Part shown: positions 10,919 to 22,682 of the stretch, piece by piece
Position numbering within the stretch: position 1 is the first letter of the stretch
How the letters are laid out: each line of letters starts with the position of its first letter
The notes under the pieces: generated by a model
The model's input: the letters and a program-made list of their open reading frames with translations, nothing else
Told to the model about the DNA's origin: nothing
Database searches by the model: none
Origin: Hippophae tibetana
Taxonomy: Eukaryota > Streptophyta > Magnoliopsida > Rosales > Elaeagnaceae
Direction of reading: 5' to 3'
NCBI GenBank assembly: GCA_037013495.1
Contig: CM072806.1
Location: 31,436,001-31,500,000 of the forward strand
DNA length: 64,000 bases
Made by a program: the position numbers and the translations under genes

Positions 10919-11398
10919 TGATGAGTGCTCAAAAAGCACTAAAATAACCATGATTTTATGTACCTTAATTGATTAAAAATACATATATTTATATGTTTTA
11001 TCATATATTTATATAAATTTGTCTTTTTCGGAATCACGGGTATTTTTATTGTTTTTCAGGTATTTTGGCTTAAAAACGCAATGTAAAGACTCAAAGAGGA
11101 ATATTTGAAGCAATACATCACAAATATATCAATAAATAAGTGAGAAAAGGTCAACAAACATGGAAAAATCGGACGAAATGGGTCGAAAAGGTCAAAAATG
11201 TCAAAAAGACGGAAATCGCGCGCCGCAGCCCAGCCGTGCGCGCAACCCAGCGCCCAGCCGCGCGCGCCCCATTCTGCGCGCGCTGGCATGCCCAGCGCGT
11301 GCAGCGCAGCGCGCAGGCACTGTTCACGCGCGCCGAGCTGCGCGCAGCGCGCCCAGCAGCCCCCCTCCGCGCGCCCAACGCGTTTTCGCCCCATTTTT

Positions 11399-11435
11399 CA
11401 CGTGCAGCCGCCCCTGTGACGTCATGCTGACGTCA
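11399..11435 (+). promoter_or_regulatory. G-box and two CRE/C-box palindromes in LTR U3
   Basis: CACGTG at 11399-11404 and two perfect TGACGTCA palindromes at 11417-11424 and 11428-11435, 11 bp apart, about one helical turn. They are followed by TGATGACATCA. In plants these are core sites for bZIP factors (TGA, HY5, GBF types). Copies at 54317-54350 and 55954-55990 retain weaker versions. Actual binding is inference. Confidence 0.6.
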
Positions 11436-11513
11436 TTGATGACATCAGCAATTCCAATACGCGTTTTTACATTTTTTAAAATTTTTTACTCATTTTTTCT
11501 CTCCATCCTCACC

Positions 11514-11521
11514 TATAAATA
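11514..11521 (+). promoter_or_regulatory. TATA box of LTR promoter
   Basis: TATAAATA in the context CTCACCTATAAATACCCCCC, followed by a pyrimidine-rich stretch where transcription would start about 30 bases downstream. The same box is conserved at 54406-54413 and 56057-56064. Confidence 0.75.
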
Positions 11522-12913
11522 CCCCCCTTCCCTTCACTTCAAAACTCACTTCTCTCTTCTTTCTTTCTCTCATTTCTTAGTTTTTAGTTTCTCTTAGTTT
11601 CTTTCTTAGTTTCTAAGCTTTTCTTAGTTTTTCTCTTAGTTTTTAGTTCAATTCTCTTAGGTTTAGAGTTCTTCTCTTTTTGAGAGGAACTTGTAATGTT
11701 TTTGTAATAATTTAGATTTTTGATTTAATATATGGAAGTGCAAATTCCGCTCGGAGGTTTTCTAGCAACGGGAATAGCGTCGAAGTTCTATAAGGATTTT
11801 ATTTTCTTTACAATTATTTTTATGCTTTATTCTTACATGTTATATTCAATTTGTCTATGGTTAAATTTAACTATGCTAGCTGTTTAGTAAAAATGATGTA
11901 ATAACGACGTTGTTATGCTTGCGAAATATTAAATAGGTAAAAATCTTTAAAATGAATTGATTTTGTTTTTATTCAAGATTTTATATTAAGAATGTTAGAG
12001 AGAAATATATTATTTTTCATTACAAACTTAAACCCGAAAATTAGATTTTAAGGTTTAGTTATCCGGTCTAATTTAGAGTAGTGCTCTTTTATTTGTTGGT
12101 ACAATCGCCCAGTAGTTAGAGTGAAACTCTATTTCAAAAGTTTTTATAAGAATTATTATGTGAAAATGTATTGACAACATGTTTTCAATAGTGGTTTTAA
12201 AACTTGAAAGTTAGTACTCGGATAATTAAATTCTTAAGTTTAATTTGGACACCTTGAATAATGTTTAAATTGTCTAACCCTACCAAAGGTGGCATTTAAA
12301 TGGTTCATTTTCAATCTCTTAGAAAAAGGAATTAATTTAATTAAGCATATTAGTTATCAACCCCACCCATAGGTGTTAATTGATTTGTTTAGTTAACAAA
12401 GAATATCTAACCCCACCAAAGGTGGTATTTATATAAAAAAGAGAGAATCAATAAAATATCAATTTATATCTTTAATAACCTAGTTAATATGAGCAAGCAT
12501 AATTAATTTAGTTATTATATCCATAAATACTCCGCTAATATAAATGATAAAAATTTGCATGAATATTTATTGAATCCGTATATATGTTTATTTTTAGATA
12601 ATTATTTATTGAATTTGTATCTATGTTTATTTTTATGTTATTAGATTATATTTAATTAATCTGTATATATATTTATTTTATGTTATTAGATTAGGAACAC
12701 AAAAACCAAACTATCGTGACAGGATGTTTAGGATTTAATTTCGTTTTTAAAAGTTTGAATAATAAATTAAAAACCACATACATTCCTTCCTTAGATCGAC
12801 CTTGGGAGTATACTTATCATTTTCTTCGAAATGATTCGTGCACTTGCGAGAGTTTTATAAATATTAAAACCAAAGTATTTGCGAAGATCGGCGATGCCGG
12901 TTTTCGTTCATCA

Positions 12914-12988
12914 CATGACGTCACGGGGGCGGCTGCACGTGAAAAATGGGGCGAAAAGGCGTTGGGCGCGCGGAAGGGGGCTGCTGGG
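12914..12988 (-). repeat. Inverted scrap of the Athila LTR next to the 3' LTR
   Basis: Immediately after the LTR end comes the reverse complement of LTR bases about 11350-11425 (GC-rich block and CACGTG/TGACGTCA region) with only a few mismatches. Copy 1 therefore lies inside or against an oppositely oriented LTR of the same family. The scrap breaks off at 12988 into unrelated gypsy sequence. Confidence 0.85.
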
Positions 12989-13034
12989 CAACACAAAAAA
13001 TACATTTCTTAGGATTAAGTCTCATGCCATACCT

Positions 13035-14700
13035 TTAGAATACGAAAAATATCTCAACCACTCTTCGACATGGTTTATTTGGTTGTGCTAGCTTTACTAC
13101 CATGCCATCCACATATGCCTCCAAAGTTTTTCCCAATTGATCAAAAAACATTTTTTTGATGAGGCATTGATATGTGGCCCCTATATTCTTCAATCCAAAT
13201 GGAATTCTAATATAGCAGAGAGTCCATTCCTTAATGATGAAAGATGTTTTCTCCTCGTCATCCATAAAACTCATTAATCCAAAACTGGCAAAAGCATTAA
13301 CCAGTTGATCGATACTGATGAGGGGGAAATAATCTTTAGGGCATGCCTTGTTTAAGTTTTTAAGGTCATGCATATACGGGGTGACCTGCACATATTTTTC
13401 ACCAACACCACATTTAACAACCAAGTAGGGTAGTTTACCTCCTTTATAATCTCTTTCTCTCTCTAAGGGTGGTACCCTAACATTTTATCACCTCATTCTT
13501 TTCCCTAGGGAACTTCCTCTTTCATTGTTAGACAGGTCTAACTTTTGGATCAACATTTAACCTATGGGTTATGATATCTGGGTCAATCCTAGGCATATCT
13601 ACAAGGGTCCATGCGAAGACATCAGAGTTCACTTGTAGGAATCGAGATACTTGTTACTCTATCTCAGTTGTTAAATCCATACTCAACTTTAAAAGGTGAT
13701 TCTCTCCCTTATTTCCCTTTGGCAGGTCTCGTACTTCATTTGAATTGACATACTACACTAGACATTTATCTCTTAGCCTTTCTTGAAAAGTTTCCTATTA
13801 TGGTTGCTACTTAGGAGTGACCTTCTTCATGGTGGAATTATAGCAACCCTTGGCCTTCTCTTAGTCTCCACTTATTTCATTTGTACCCTCCTCAATCGAG
13901 AATTGGATGACTTGGTAGAAGGTGGATAGGACTACCTTTTTCTTGTGTATCTATGGCCTATCCAAAATGTTGTTGTAGTGGACTGGGATATCAATTACTA
14001 AGAAATTGGTCATTATTATCGATCCTTTGGCCATGAGAAGTAGCACCATTGTCCCAACTGCATAGGTGGTGTTATTGCTGAATCCCACCAGGGGTAGCTC
14101 CCTTCTTATGATGTCAACCTCTTTTACGCCAAGGGCTTTCACCGTAGAAAAAAACAGAAGATTCATTGAGCTAACCAATGTCAAGTATGATCTAGAAAAC
14201 ATTGCAAGCCTATATTCTTAGAGGGATTACCAAGGGATCTTCATAATGAGACGAGGTCTCGTCCTTCTTCATGAAGATGATCTCCACATATGGCCTTGTT
14301 GTTTATAGATTGTATACATGATGGGGAACCTCACAAGTCTCTAGCATACCTCTTGCATGAGTTATTGGTGGTCCCATTGATCCCAGGCTCTCCGTGCATG
14401 GTATGGATGGTCCGAATATTGGGCTCATTGTAGGGGTCTCTCCCACTACTTGATGGAGCGAGTGGCTTCCACAGTTCACATCCAATTTGTTACCTTACTC
14501 CACTATTGTTGATTCCTACATGGTCCTTTAAATTTCCTCTGGACAATATATCCTCAATCTCTTTCTTAAGGCATTTATAATATCTCAATTCATGACCCAC
14601 ATCCTTGTGAAAGGCAAACCATTTAGATGTGTCCCTAAGAGAAGCCCCCATTTTTTAGGGCCATCTAACATTTGACTCCTCTTCCATTTGTAATACTACC
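13035..14700 (-). pseudogene. Broken Tat-like Ty3/gypsy gag-pol (gag end, protease, RT)
   Basis: Read on the minus strand. A gag tail with an AFHKDVGHE.. YKCLKKEIE signature is near 14560-14640, a protease tail ending NILDRP at about 13951, the RT entry (DVFAWTLVDMPRIDPDIITHRLNVDP) at about 13560-13660, and RT core at 13035-13424 (LNKACPKDYFPL, PFGLKNIGATYQ, YVDGMVVK). These motifs fit the Tat/Retand branch, not Athila. Stops and frameshifts separate the parts. The RT catalytic YVDD reads YVDG, and the FSGYNQI block between FMD and DEEKTSF is deleted. No LTRs were found for it. Confidence 0.75.
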
Positions 14701-15350
14701 TGGGTCAGACTCACTCCTAAGGGTGGGCCCTTAAAGGGAGATAGTGACCTTTCCCAGGGTCCCCTGTTCCTAAGCCATTAACTACCTGCCCTGTTATTTG
14801 GTGCAAAGTGCTTGTTTTTGTTGATCCTACTATCTTGATCTTGCTATCTTGATCCCTCATTTTCCAGACAGAACCAACTGTTGCGTAACCCAAAAAAACA
14901 ATCGACTCCCTCCTCTAATCTCTCTCATTTTCTAGCCACCTCTGACCACTAAATTCGACGTCGTTTAGTGGGTTTTCTTCCTCTCTAATTTCTCTTCTAG
15001 ATCCTCTATTCTTTTAGTATAATACTCAAAAAATTTATACCCATTTTCTCATTTACAAAACACCTTTTTTTTCTTCATTTTCTTCATTTTGTAACTTCAT
15101 TTACTCTTTTAAGTATTTCTATGAATTATTTTATATTTATTATTCATATTTCTTTATTTTTTATATATTATGTGTTATTATTTATTTGTATAAACTTTTG
15201 TGTTATGTAAGTTTTGTATTTTTATTCAAGCATAGAAGAAATGAAGGTATTTTTATTCATTTATTTATTTTAATAATTTTATGTATTTAAGTGTTTGATA
15301 TATATGGATTTATTTTAAACAAATAATTTTTGAAAATTATTTACATGTAC

Positions 15351-15433
<83 letters not shown>

Positions 15434-15716
15434 AGATATATTTTTATATGTATATAATTTATAATGGGTTTATTAATATTTATTATTATATATGTATAAA
15501 ATATATATTATTATTAATTACATGCATTTATATATAAAAATTATTATATATTGTATATTGTTAATATTATGTATTTGTTATGTTTGGTTTTTATGTATTT
15601 ATTTTTATATGATGTTTTGATAGATATTCTAATAATTAGTGAATTCATATATAATAATATCTGAAATATATTGGTTGAATAAATATTTAATATGCTTAAA
15701 ATGTTATTAATAGAAA
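14701..15716. other. Gene-free AT-rich stretch
   Basis: I see no coding region here. The first part may be further gag remains of the minus-strand gypsy element (uncertain). From about 15050 the sequence is almost only A and T, with a long (AT)n tract at 15353-15428. Confidence 0.5.
15353..15428. repeat. (AT)n microsatellite, about 38 units
   Basis: An uninterrupted alternating AT/TA run of about 76 bases, upstream of the CACTA transposase remains. Confidence 0.95.
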
Positions 15717-17398
15717 ATGGACAAATCTTGGATGTCAAAGTGTAGAATTGAGCAGGATTACATTTCTAGAGTTGAAAGTTCCTTGGAATTTGATTGTAGA
15801 AATACTAATAATGAAATTAGTATGATTTGATGCCCATGTGCTAAATGTAAAATGAGTGATTTCATGATGTTGGAGAGGTTAAGTATCATCTTATCCGTAG
15901 TGGTATTCTTTTGAGTTATAAATGTTGGTATTATCATGGAGAAAATATTTATAATACTTATGGAGAAGAGATAAATAAAAATATGAGTGGATTATATACA
16001 TCTTATCATAATTTATAAACAAAAATTCTAGAAGATGCCAAAAAATTGTTGTATCGAGAATGCAAGAAATACACTAAAATGTGAGGATTAATTCATTTGT
16101 ACAATGTGAAGGTAAAAAATGGTTTTTCTGACAAGGAATTCACAAAATTACTAAATGTACGAATAGATATGTTTCCTGACGGTATTGAATTTCCATATTC
16201 AATGTATGAAGTGAATAAATTTCTTAGTCGATTTGGCATGGAATATCATAAGATTCATGCTTGTCCAAATGATTGCATTATTTAAAAAAATAATATAAGA
16301 CATTAGATGATTATCTTATGTGTAAAGAATCAAGATGGAAGCATGCTATAAATGAGACAACATCTAAGAAAGGCGTGCCCGCAGGTTCTTTGGTACTTTC
16401 CTCCGATTCCTTGCTTTCAAACGTTGTTCAAAAGTAAAGAGACATCAAAGATGTTGACTTGAAATTTAGATAATCGATCTGACGATGGGGTGTTACATCA
16501 TCCTTGTGATTCTCCAAATTGGAAAATAGTAGATAATTTATCCCCTCAATTTGCATCTGATCCATGCAATCTTCGCCTTGCCATTGTTGCTGATGGAATT
16601 AATCCACACAATTCCCTTAGTAGTAGATATTGTTGTTGGCTAGTAATTATGGTAACATACAACCTTCCTCTCTGGTTGTGTATGAAAAAAAAATTCATAA
16701 TGTTAACATTATTGATCTCAAGACCAAAACCCAGAGTTGATATTGATGTATATTTACAGGCTCTAATAGATGATTTAAAGACGTTGTGGAATAATGGTGT
16801 AAATATTTATGATGCACATAAAGAAGAACACTTTAACTTGATGGGGGTCCTTTTATGGATAATTAATGATTTTCCTTCCTATGGGAACTTATCAAGACAT
16901 GCAATAAAAGGTTTTATTGGATGCCCTATTTGTAGTGATGGCACTTTTGCAACTTATCTTGTTCACGGACAAAACATGTCTTATAGAAGACGTAGAAGAT
17001 TTTTTCCATCTGGACACAAGTTTAGATACCAAAAGAAACCGTTTGATGGTGAAGAAGATCATGATCCTGCACCAAGAACTTTGCGAGGTGTTGAGATATT
17101 AAGGCAATTGAATGGTATGACATTCAAACGATATGGAAAGATGAAAAAAAGAATACTCACTAATGGAGGGAAACAAAAGAGGTCAACTAATAAAAGGGAT
17201 GAAAAGGAAAATGTTATTGAATTAGTAGATCATGGTTGTTGGAATAAAAAATCAATATTTTGGGAATTACCTTATTGGAAAGACCTACACATTCGTCACA
17301 TCTTATATGTCATGCACATTGAGAAAAAAAATGTATGTGAGATCTTGATTGGTACATTACTTAATATACCTAAAAAACAAAGGATGGAATTAAAGTAA
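15717..17398 (+). pseudogene. CACTA (En/Spm) transposase, TNP2 type, N-terminal and core parts, decayed
   Basis: Starts with MDKSWM at 15717, the hallmark of the transposase-associated domain, followed by CPCAKCK near 15831. A second piece at 16097-16285 (NGFSDKEFTKLL, GMEYHKIHACPNDC) and a third at 16490-17398 (VADGINPHNS, YNLPLWLCMK, KPRVDIDVYLQALIDDLKTLW, WELPYWKDLHIRHILYVMHI) match the order of TNP2 proteins (transposase family tnp2). The product would be the nuclear transposase cutting CACTA termini. Stops at about 15829, 16083 and 16284 and frameshifts disable it. A usual TNP2 is well over 700 residues; the longest open piece here is 302. Confidence 0.87.
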
Positions 17399-19110
17399 GA
17401 CTGGATTTAAAGAAACTAGGCATACGACCTAAATTTTCACTAAGGGTAGAAAATTATAAGAATCGAACATACTTGCCACCAACATCATATAAAATGTCAA
17501 CAAAAGAGAAGGATGTGTTTTGTAGATGTTTAGCAGGTGTGAAAGTTCCTGATGGTTACTCATCTAGCTTAAGAAATTTTGTGTCTATTACCGATAAGAA
17601 ACTTTATGGATTGAAATCACATGACTGTCATATCTTAATGAAATAGTTATTACCAATTGTTATTAGGTCAATTTTTCCAAAACATGTTCGATTATCAATA
17701 ATTTGTCTTTTTCTTTCTTCAATACAATATGCAAGAAATCTATATCAATTGGCGAGTTAAACTCTTTACAGAAAGATGTTGTAGATAATTTATGTCTACT
17801 TGAAAAATATTTTCCTTCTTCTTTTTTGATATAATGATTCATTTGTGTGTTCATTTAGTTTGAGAGGTTCAATTGTGTGGTCCTAATTACTTAAGGTGGG
17901 TGTATCCTTTTGAGAAATACATGCAAGTCCTTAAAGGATACGTAAATAATAGAGTTGCATTGCTGAAGATGCAATTGAGTTTTGTTCTGAATACTTTAGT
18001 GGTTGCATTGAAATTGGGAATCCTACGTGCAAGTTGTTCTTAGAACATCGCATGATCCAAGTAGGTAACTCTATGCTTAGTAAAAGTAAGAAATTGTTTA
18101 TTGATTGCAATCGATAGGAAAACGTACACCAAATCATTTTGGTATAATAATGAGACACGATTATACATAGAGTACATGATGACAGGATCAACCTTTTCAT
18201 TTAAAATAAAATTATTTTTTATCTAACTATTAATGATATCTAATTGATATATCTTTAATAACATTATAGAATTCATTTTGAATATACTAAAGATTGATCC
18301 TCGTTATAAAAGGAAGAGAAAAATGGTTATATGATGAAAATAAGCGAGAGCTTATTAATTGGTTTTGCAACTATGTAAGTGTCATATACAAGAATTCATT
18401 AGTACTTCTATGAAATGTTTTAAAACTTTGCTTTAAACACATTTCATGAACTCAACAAATCCAATCATAAAATAACAGAAAGTTTAGAATGGATTGCACA
18501 TGGTCCAAAATTTGATATCAAATCATATTTTCGTTTCACAATTAAAGGATCGAGGTTTACAACTCAAGCAAGCTATAAAGTCTGAGTAAATAAAAATAGT
18601 GATGTGAAGATGGTTGCTTAAACTATGCAATTTTCCAGTTCAAAGGATGGTAATCCTGTACTTTCTAATAGAAAATATTATGGTATAATTCAAGAAATTT
18701 GCGAACTCGATTATGAGGTCTTCCATGAAACAGTATTCTTATGTGATTGGGTTAAAGATGTTATCAATGTTGGATATAAAATAGATAGTTTTGTATTTAC
18801 CCTTGTAAATTTATCCAAGATAAGTCACACTGATGATCCTTTCACGTTAGCACTTTATGCAAAACAAATATTTTACTTGAGCGATCAAATTGACATAAGA
18901 TGGTCTGTTGTGTTAATGCCTCCATAAAAAGAGTTATACTATTGTGATGTTTTAGAAGATGATAACATGCGTGATACATCATCCAATATTAGTCATTTCT
19001 CAAAAAAATTGTCTAATGTATGTGATGATCTAGTTGATTACAATGATTCTTCGTCATGGACTCGAAGTGATTGTGAAGGAATATATATATACAATCAACA
19101 ACCTAATTAA
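17399..19110 (+). pseudogene. C-terminal part of the CACTA TNP2 transposase gene (DUF4218- and DUF4216-like)
   Basis: It continues the TNP2 order. DUF4218-like pieces: LYGLKSHDCHILM near 17605, IRSIFPKHVRLSI near 17665, WVYPFEKYMQVLKGYVNNR near 17900, EFCSEYFSGCIEIGNP near 17970. DUF4216-like pieces at 18555-18927: RKYYGIIQEICELDY, VFLCDWVKDV, PFTLALYAKQIFYLSDQ, WSVVL. Numerous stops and frame changes separate them. The tail to about 19110 is acidic and serine-rich (DDLVDYNDSSSWTRSDCEGI), as in intact family members. Domain names are from memory of the family. Confidence 0.8.
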
Positions 19111-19724
19111 ACATAATGTATGTTCTATATTATTCTAATAACTCTTGTTTATATGTTTTGACTTAAAATTGTCAATTAATTTCTATTTCATCATTGTTTG
19201 CATATATTTCATCAATCATATGGTACCAAAGATTGTAGATCCAAATGATTCATTGGGAATTTGAAAAGAACGGGTTAGCCTAATATAACTGATGCTCCAC
19301 TTAACCTCGATGAGAGAGTACCCATTCTATTTGATGCTACTGGTAATCTTCTATTGATAAACTTGTGAAGTTAAGTATACCAATCAATATAAATGATTGA
19401 ACTATGGTTGACGATGCTGAAAAGTACAAGATATGGAAGCCATTTATGTAAGTTTCTTTTATTTTATAACTAATTACATATATTAATTATATCTTTTTTG
19501 TATTATATATCATCTAAAATATGTGTTTTTATAGAATCATTTTAAAGTATCAAACAAAAATGGGTCTTACATCATGATGGATAACTCCAATCTAGAACTC
19601 ACGGTTTGGGTTATCTAGCAAGCGTTCGTATGGTAGAAATTTAAGCGTTGAAAAATATCCTAAATCTCACGAACTAATATAGTAGAATTTCAATCTACTC
19701 CTCCAAAATGAGAAGAAGGTGATC

Positions 19725-20035
19725 AGCCAACAAGCTGGTGGAAATCAATCTTAGCACAAATGAAGAACCAAGGCCTGTGTTCATCAATGCTAACCCATCT
19801 GAAGATGAAAAGGAATAATAGAAAGATTTTTTGATAAAAAAAAGGATATTTGCCTATAGTTACAAAGAAATATGTGAGCTTACCTATGAATTATAGTGTA
19901 CCACTTAACTATAAAAAGTGAGACTACTCCTATCAACTCCCAAACGGCTCTGAAATCCTCCCGTTTATCATAAGTAAGATTAATAAGTTATTAAAGTTTG
20001 GTTTTATCAAAGAAGTCAAAGATCAATTATATTAA
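19725..20035 (+). pseudogene. Small Ty3/gypsy (Tat-like) pol fragment
   Basis: Broken frames read VEINLSTNEEPRPVFINANP, then IFAYSYKEI, then INKLLKFGFIKEV, the linker between protease and RT in Tat-like gypsy polyproteins. No RT catalytic part follows; sequence becomes AT-rich. It lies on the plus strand downstream of the CACTA remains, possibly inserted in them. Confidence 0.6.
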
Positions 20036-22560
20036 AAAAAATTGTATTAATTAATCTTTTATATTATAACATGTATCATTTAATCTTTTATATTTTTTTA
20101 AAAAAATTGAAAAAAGAATAAATTTTACTATTTATTTAATATTTTAATAATATTTATGATAAATTATTATAATAAAAAGTTGTTTTTAACTTTTCCTTAT
20201 TAAAAAAATGAAAATAATATTATTTTATTAATAATAATAATAAAGAGTAGTTTTTTTAGACAATTTTTATAAAAAAAATTATATTTTTTTAAAAAAGACC
20301 CTTTAACTTATCGTAAAAGACAAGAAATCATATGCCTCTGTAAAAAAATATTAGTACGTCTTATGCCTCTTGTTTTTGCGGAAAATATACAAGAATCGTA
20401 TTTCATATTGTTATTAAGTTTGATAGCTGGTGTTCTTCAATTTCTTTCAAATATCATATTTATAATTTTACATTTAATTTGATATTAACGTATTATTTTA
20501 AAACATATCTCATTTACTAGTAATAATAAAGTGATAACTTTTATAGAATATACAAATAAAAATAAATATATCACAAATATAATATAATCAAAATAAGATT
20601 CAATTAAAATATATCACTAATTATTTTATTATACATTATTAACTATTTTATTATTTATAAAGTATGTGTGAGGCTATGGGACATATAAAAAAATCTCCAA
20701 TATACTCAATTTTTATAATTATGTATAAACAAATAATGAAAAACTCACAAATAGGTTGAATATGTTATATCAATATTTACAATTTGATTTAGGTTAGTTT
20801 TATAGTAACATATATTTTTTCACTATTTATTTTATAATTTTCAATTACACACCACTTACACATAATTTAGTGAAAATTTCATAAATATTTATAAAATGAT
20901 ACTTATCTTTGTGAAATTTTCACATGTATATGTAAAAATTCTACACTTCTATTGAACTTCATTTCTAATATAGATATAAGAAAATTTTATATAAAAAAAA
21001 TTCACTTAACTTATAACATTTGTCAAATAAACTAAAATTGGACCCTAAACTGTGTGATTAACAATAATAATAATAATAATATGTGAGTAATTGAATTTTA
21101 TATACGATTTAATGTAACAAATAAGAATTGGGTACATCTAATCTCTCTTTGTAATTTTTAACTGTATTTAGTTTTGGATTAATTTAATGGTTTTACAATA
21201 ATGCTCTAATAATCGAGGTTATAGATACATCCTATGACCTCGGTTTTCTAATAACTGAGGTCATAGATAACGACATATAGTCTCTCTTACTTAGATCTCG
21301 GTTTTTATAACTATGGTTATAGACTTAAGTTACGGTTAAAAACCGAGACCATGGGTATAAATTGTAATAGTGTAAGTGTTAAGTTTAAATTATTTATTTA
21401 GTTGTACATCAAATAAAATATTGTTTAATTTAAAAAGTTATAATTATTTTAAATATTGAAAGTAAATGCTTAAATGTATATACAAAATTTTTTAAAAAAT
21501 ATATTTAAAGGAAATTTTTAACTTAAAAATTATATATCTTTCATCCCACCAATATTTCCTTTTTTATGGCAAGTAGTTACCAAATTAAATATATTTTTTA
21601 AATAAAATTTAATTGAAAAGATTAATTTTAAGAAATTTAAAAATTAAAAATTAAACAGTTTACCTTACATGGAATGCCAGTTTAAGCTACAAATACTATT
21701 TAAGTAGGGAATTTTTAATTTTTTTCAAAATATCATAAAAAATTAAAAAATCATTATTTTATCCAAAATATCATAATTTTTACTTTAATTGTATTCAAAT
21801 ACTTTAAAGTTGACTAATATAATTTAGATCTCATCTCATATAATATTTTTTATGACATATATTTAGTACCCAAAGGATTTAGGATATAAATTTATATGAT
21901 TATTTGTAAAAATAATTTTGAATTTTATTATTTATTAATATTTTTTTACGAATATATTTTTCTTAAAAGTTTGTTAATATTACTAATATATTAAAAATGT
22001 ATTTATTAACAATATAATATATTATTAATATTACCATATTTCTATTAATAAATAATATTAGAAGTTGTAATTAAATATTTTTGAATATATTGTTTTTAGT
22101 GTAAATTACTATGAATTCTTAAAATTAATTGATACTATCAATTAATAAGATATCTCATCTTAATTTATTAAAATTTGAATTCAAATAAACTCAAAAGAGG
22201 TCTCTATGAATCTACAGAGATAGAGAATCTTATCTCATCTTATTTTTTAAAATTTAAACTTTGAATATAATTTAAATATCGTCTAATTAGACTACGTTTA
22301 ATATAAAATTATTTATTAAAAAAATTATATTATAAAAATATATAAGTTATACATCAAAATTGTTATTTTTGTTATTGTATATTTTAAAAATATTATTTTT
22401 ATTTTAAAAAAAAATATCGGGATAAATTTAGAAAATAATTTTAAATAGACAGGTATATCCTAAAAGGAGTTGATAGCTGTTGTCATTGCCTTCTTTTTCG
22501 TGATAAAGAAAAAATCAATCAAAAACCTTGCTATGTATGGTAGGAGGCTAGGAAACAATA
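20036..22560. other. Gene-free AT-rich intergenic stretch
   Basis: No coding sequence is supported. The only structured part is a set of diverged ACCTCGGTTTT/AACCGAGACCAT repeats with a TAGTG end at 21190-21372, entered separately. Confidence 0.6.
21190..21372. mobile_element. Possible terminus of a CACTA element
   Basis: Direct and inverted copies of a short motif (ATCGAGGTTATAG, GACCTCGGTTTT, AACTGAGGTCATAG, AAACCGAGACCAT) crowd into about 180 bases and end in TTGTAATAGTG. CACTA elements end in CACTA/TAGTG and carry such subterminal repeats. It may be the right end of the element whose transposase remains lie at 15717-19110, but no matching left end was found. Confidence 0.45.
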
Positions 22561-22682
22561 GCCCCTCACCTAATATCATTCTTTAGTCTTTATATTATTT
22601 AAAAAAAAATCTGCCTTTGTTTTATCTCTTTCTTTTACTTTCCCGTTATCACTCTTTGTAGCAAACTCAAGATTTAAGTACG

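Larger units (their letters stand above)
1..12913 (+). mobile_element. Athila-type Ty3/gypsy retrotransposon, copy 1 (5' LTR truncated by window start)
   Basis: The element reads LTR, tRNA-Asp primer site, gag ORF, gag-pol ORF, long 3' noncoding region, purine-rich tract, LTR. Internal length from the 5' LTR end to the 3' LTR start is about 9.6 kb. The 3' LTR starts TGATGAG and ends TTCATCA, so the termini are TGATGA/TCATCA inverted repeats. Pol order is protease, RT, RNase H, integrase, as in gypsy elements. The tRNA-Asp primer site, the DLGAS protease motif and the FMDDF RT motif are typical of the Athila lineage. The two LTRs look nearly identical by eye and pol has a single stop, so insertion appears fairly recent. 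The 5' target duplication lies outside the window, so the insertion site cannot be confirmed. Confidence 0.93.
10919..12913 (+). repeat. 3' LTR of Athila copy 1 (complete, 1,995 bp)
   Basis: Starts TGATGAGTGCTC, ends GTTCATCA, with TGATGA/TCATCA terminal inverted repeats. U3 contains a strongly GC-rich block (about 11208-11420, CG-dinucleotide dense) in an otherwise AT-rich LTR, then bZIP-like palindromes and a TATA box. The transcribed part has pyrimidine-rich TTTCTTAGTTTTTAG repeats and three small hairpins (from 12280 on). All frames of 60-145 codons in the GC-rich block, on both strands, are composition artefacts. Confidence 0.95.

Noticed and set aside
11056..11597. Several Ala/Arg-rich frames on both strands of the GC-rich LTR block (also at 54073-54410 and 55776-56061)
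   Set aside because: GC-rich composition opens all frames at once. They are not conserved between LTR copies and lie in U3.
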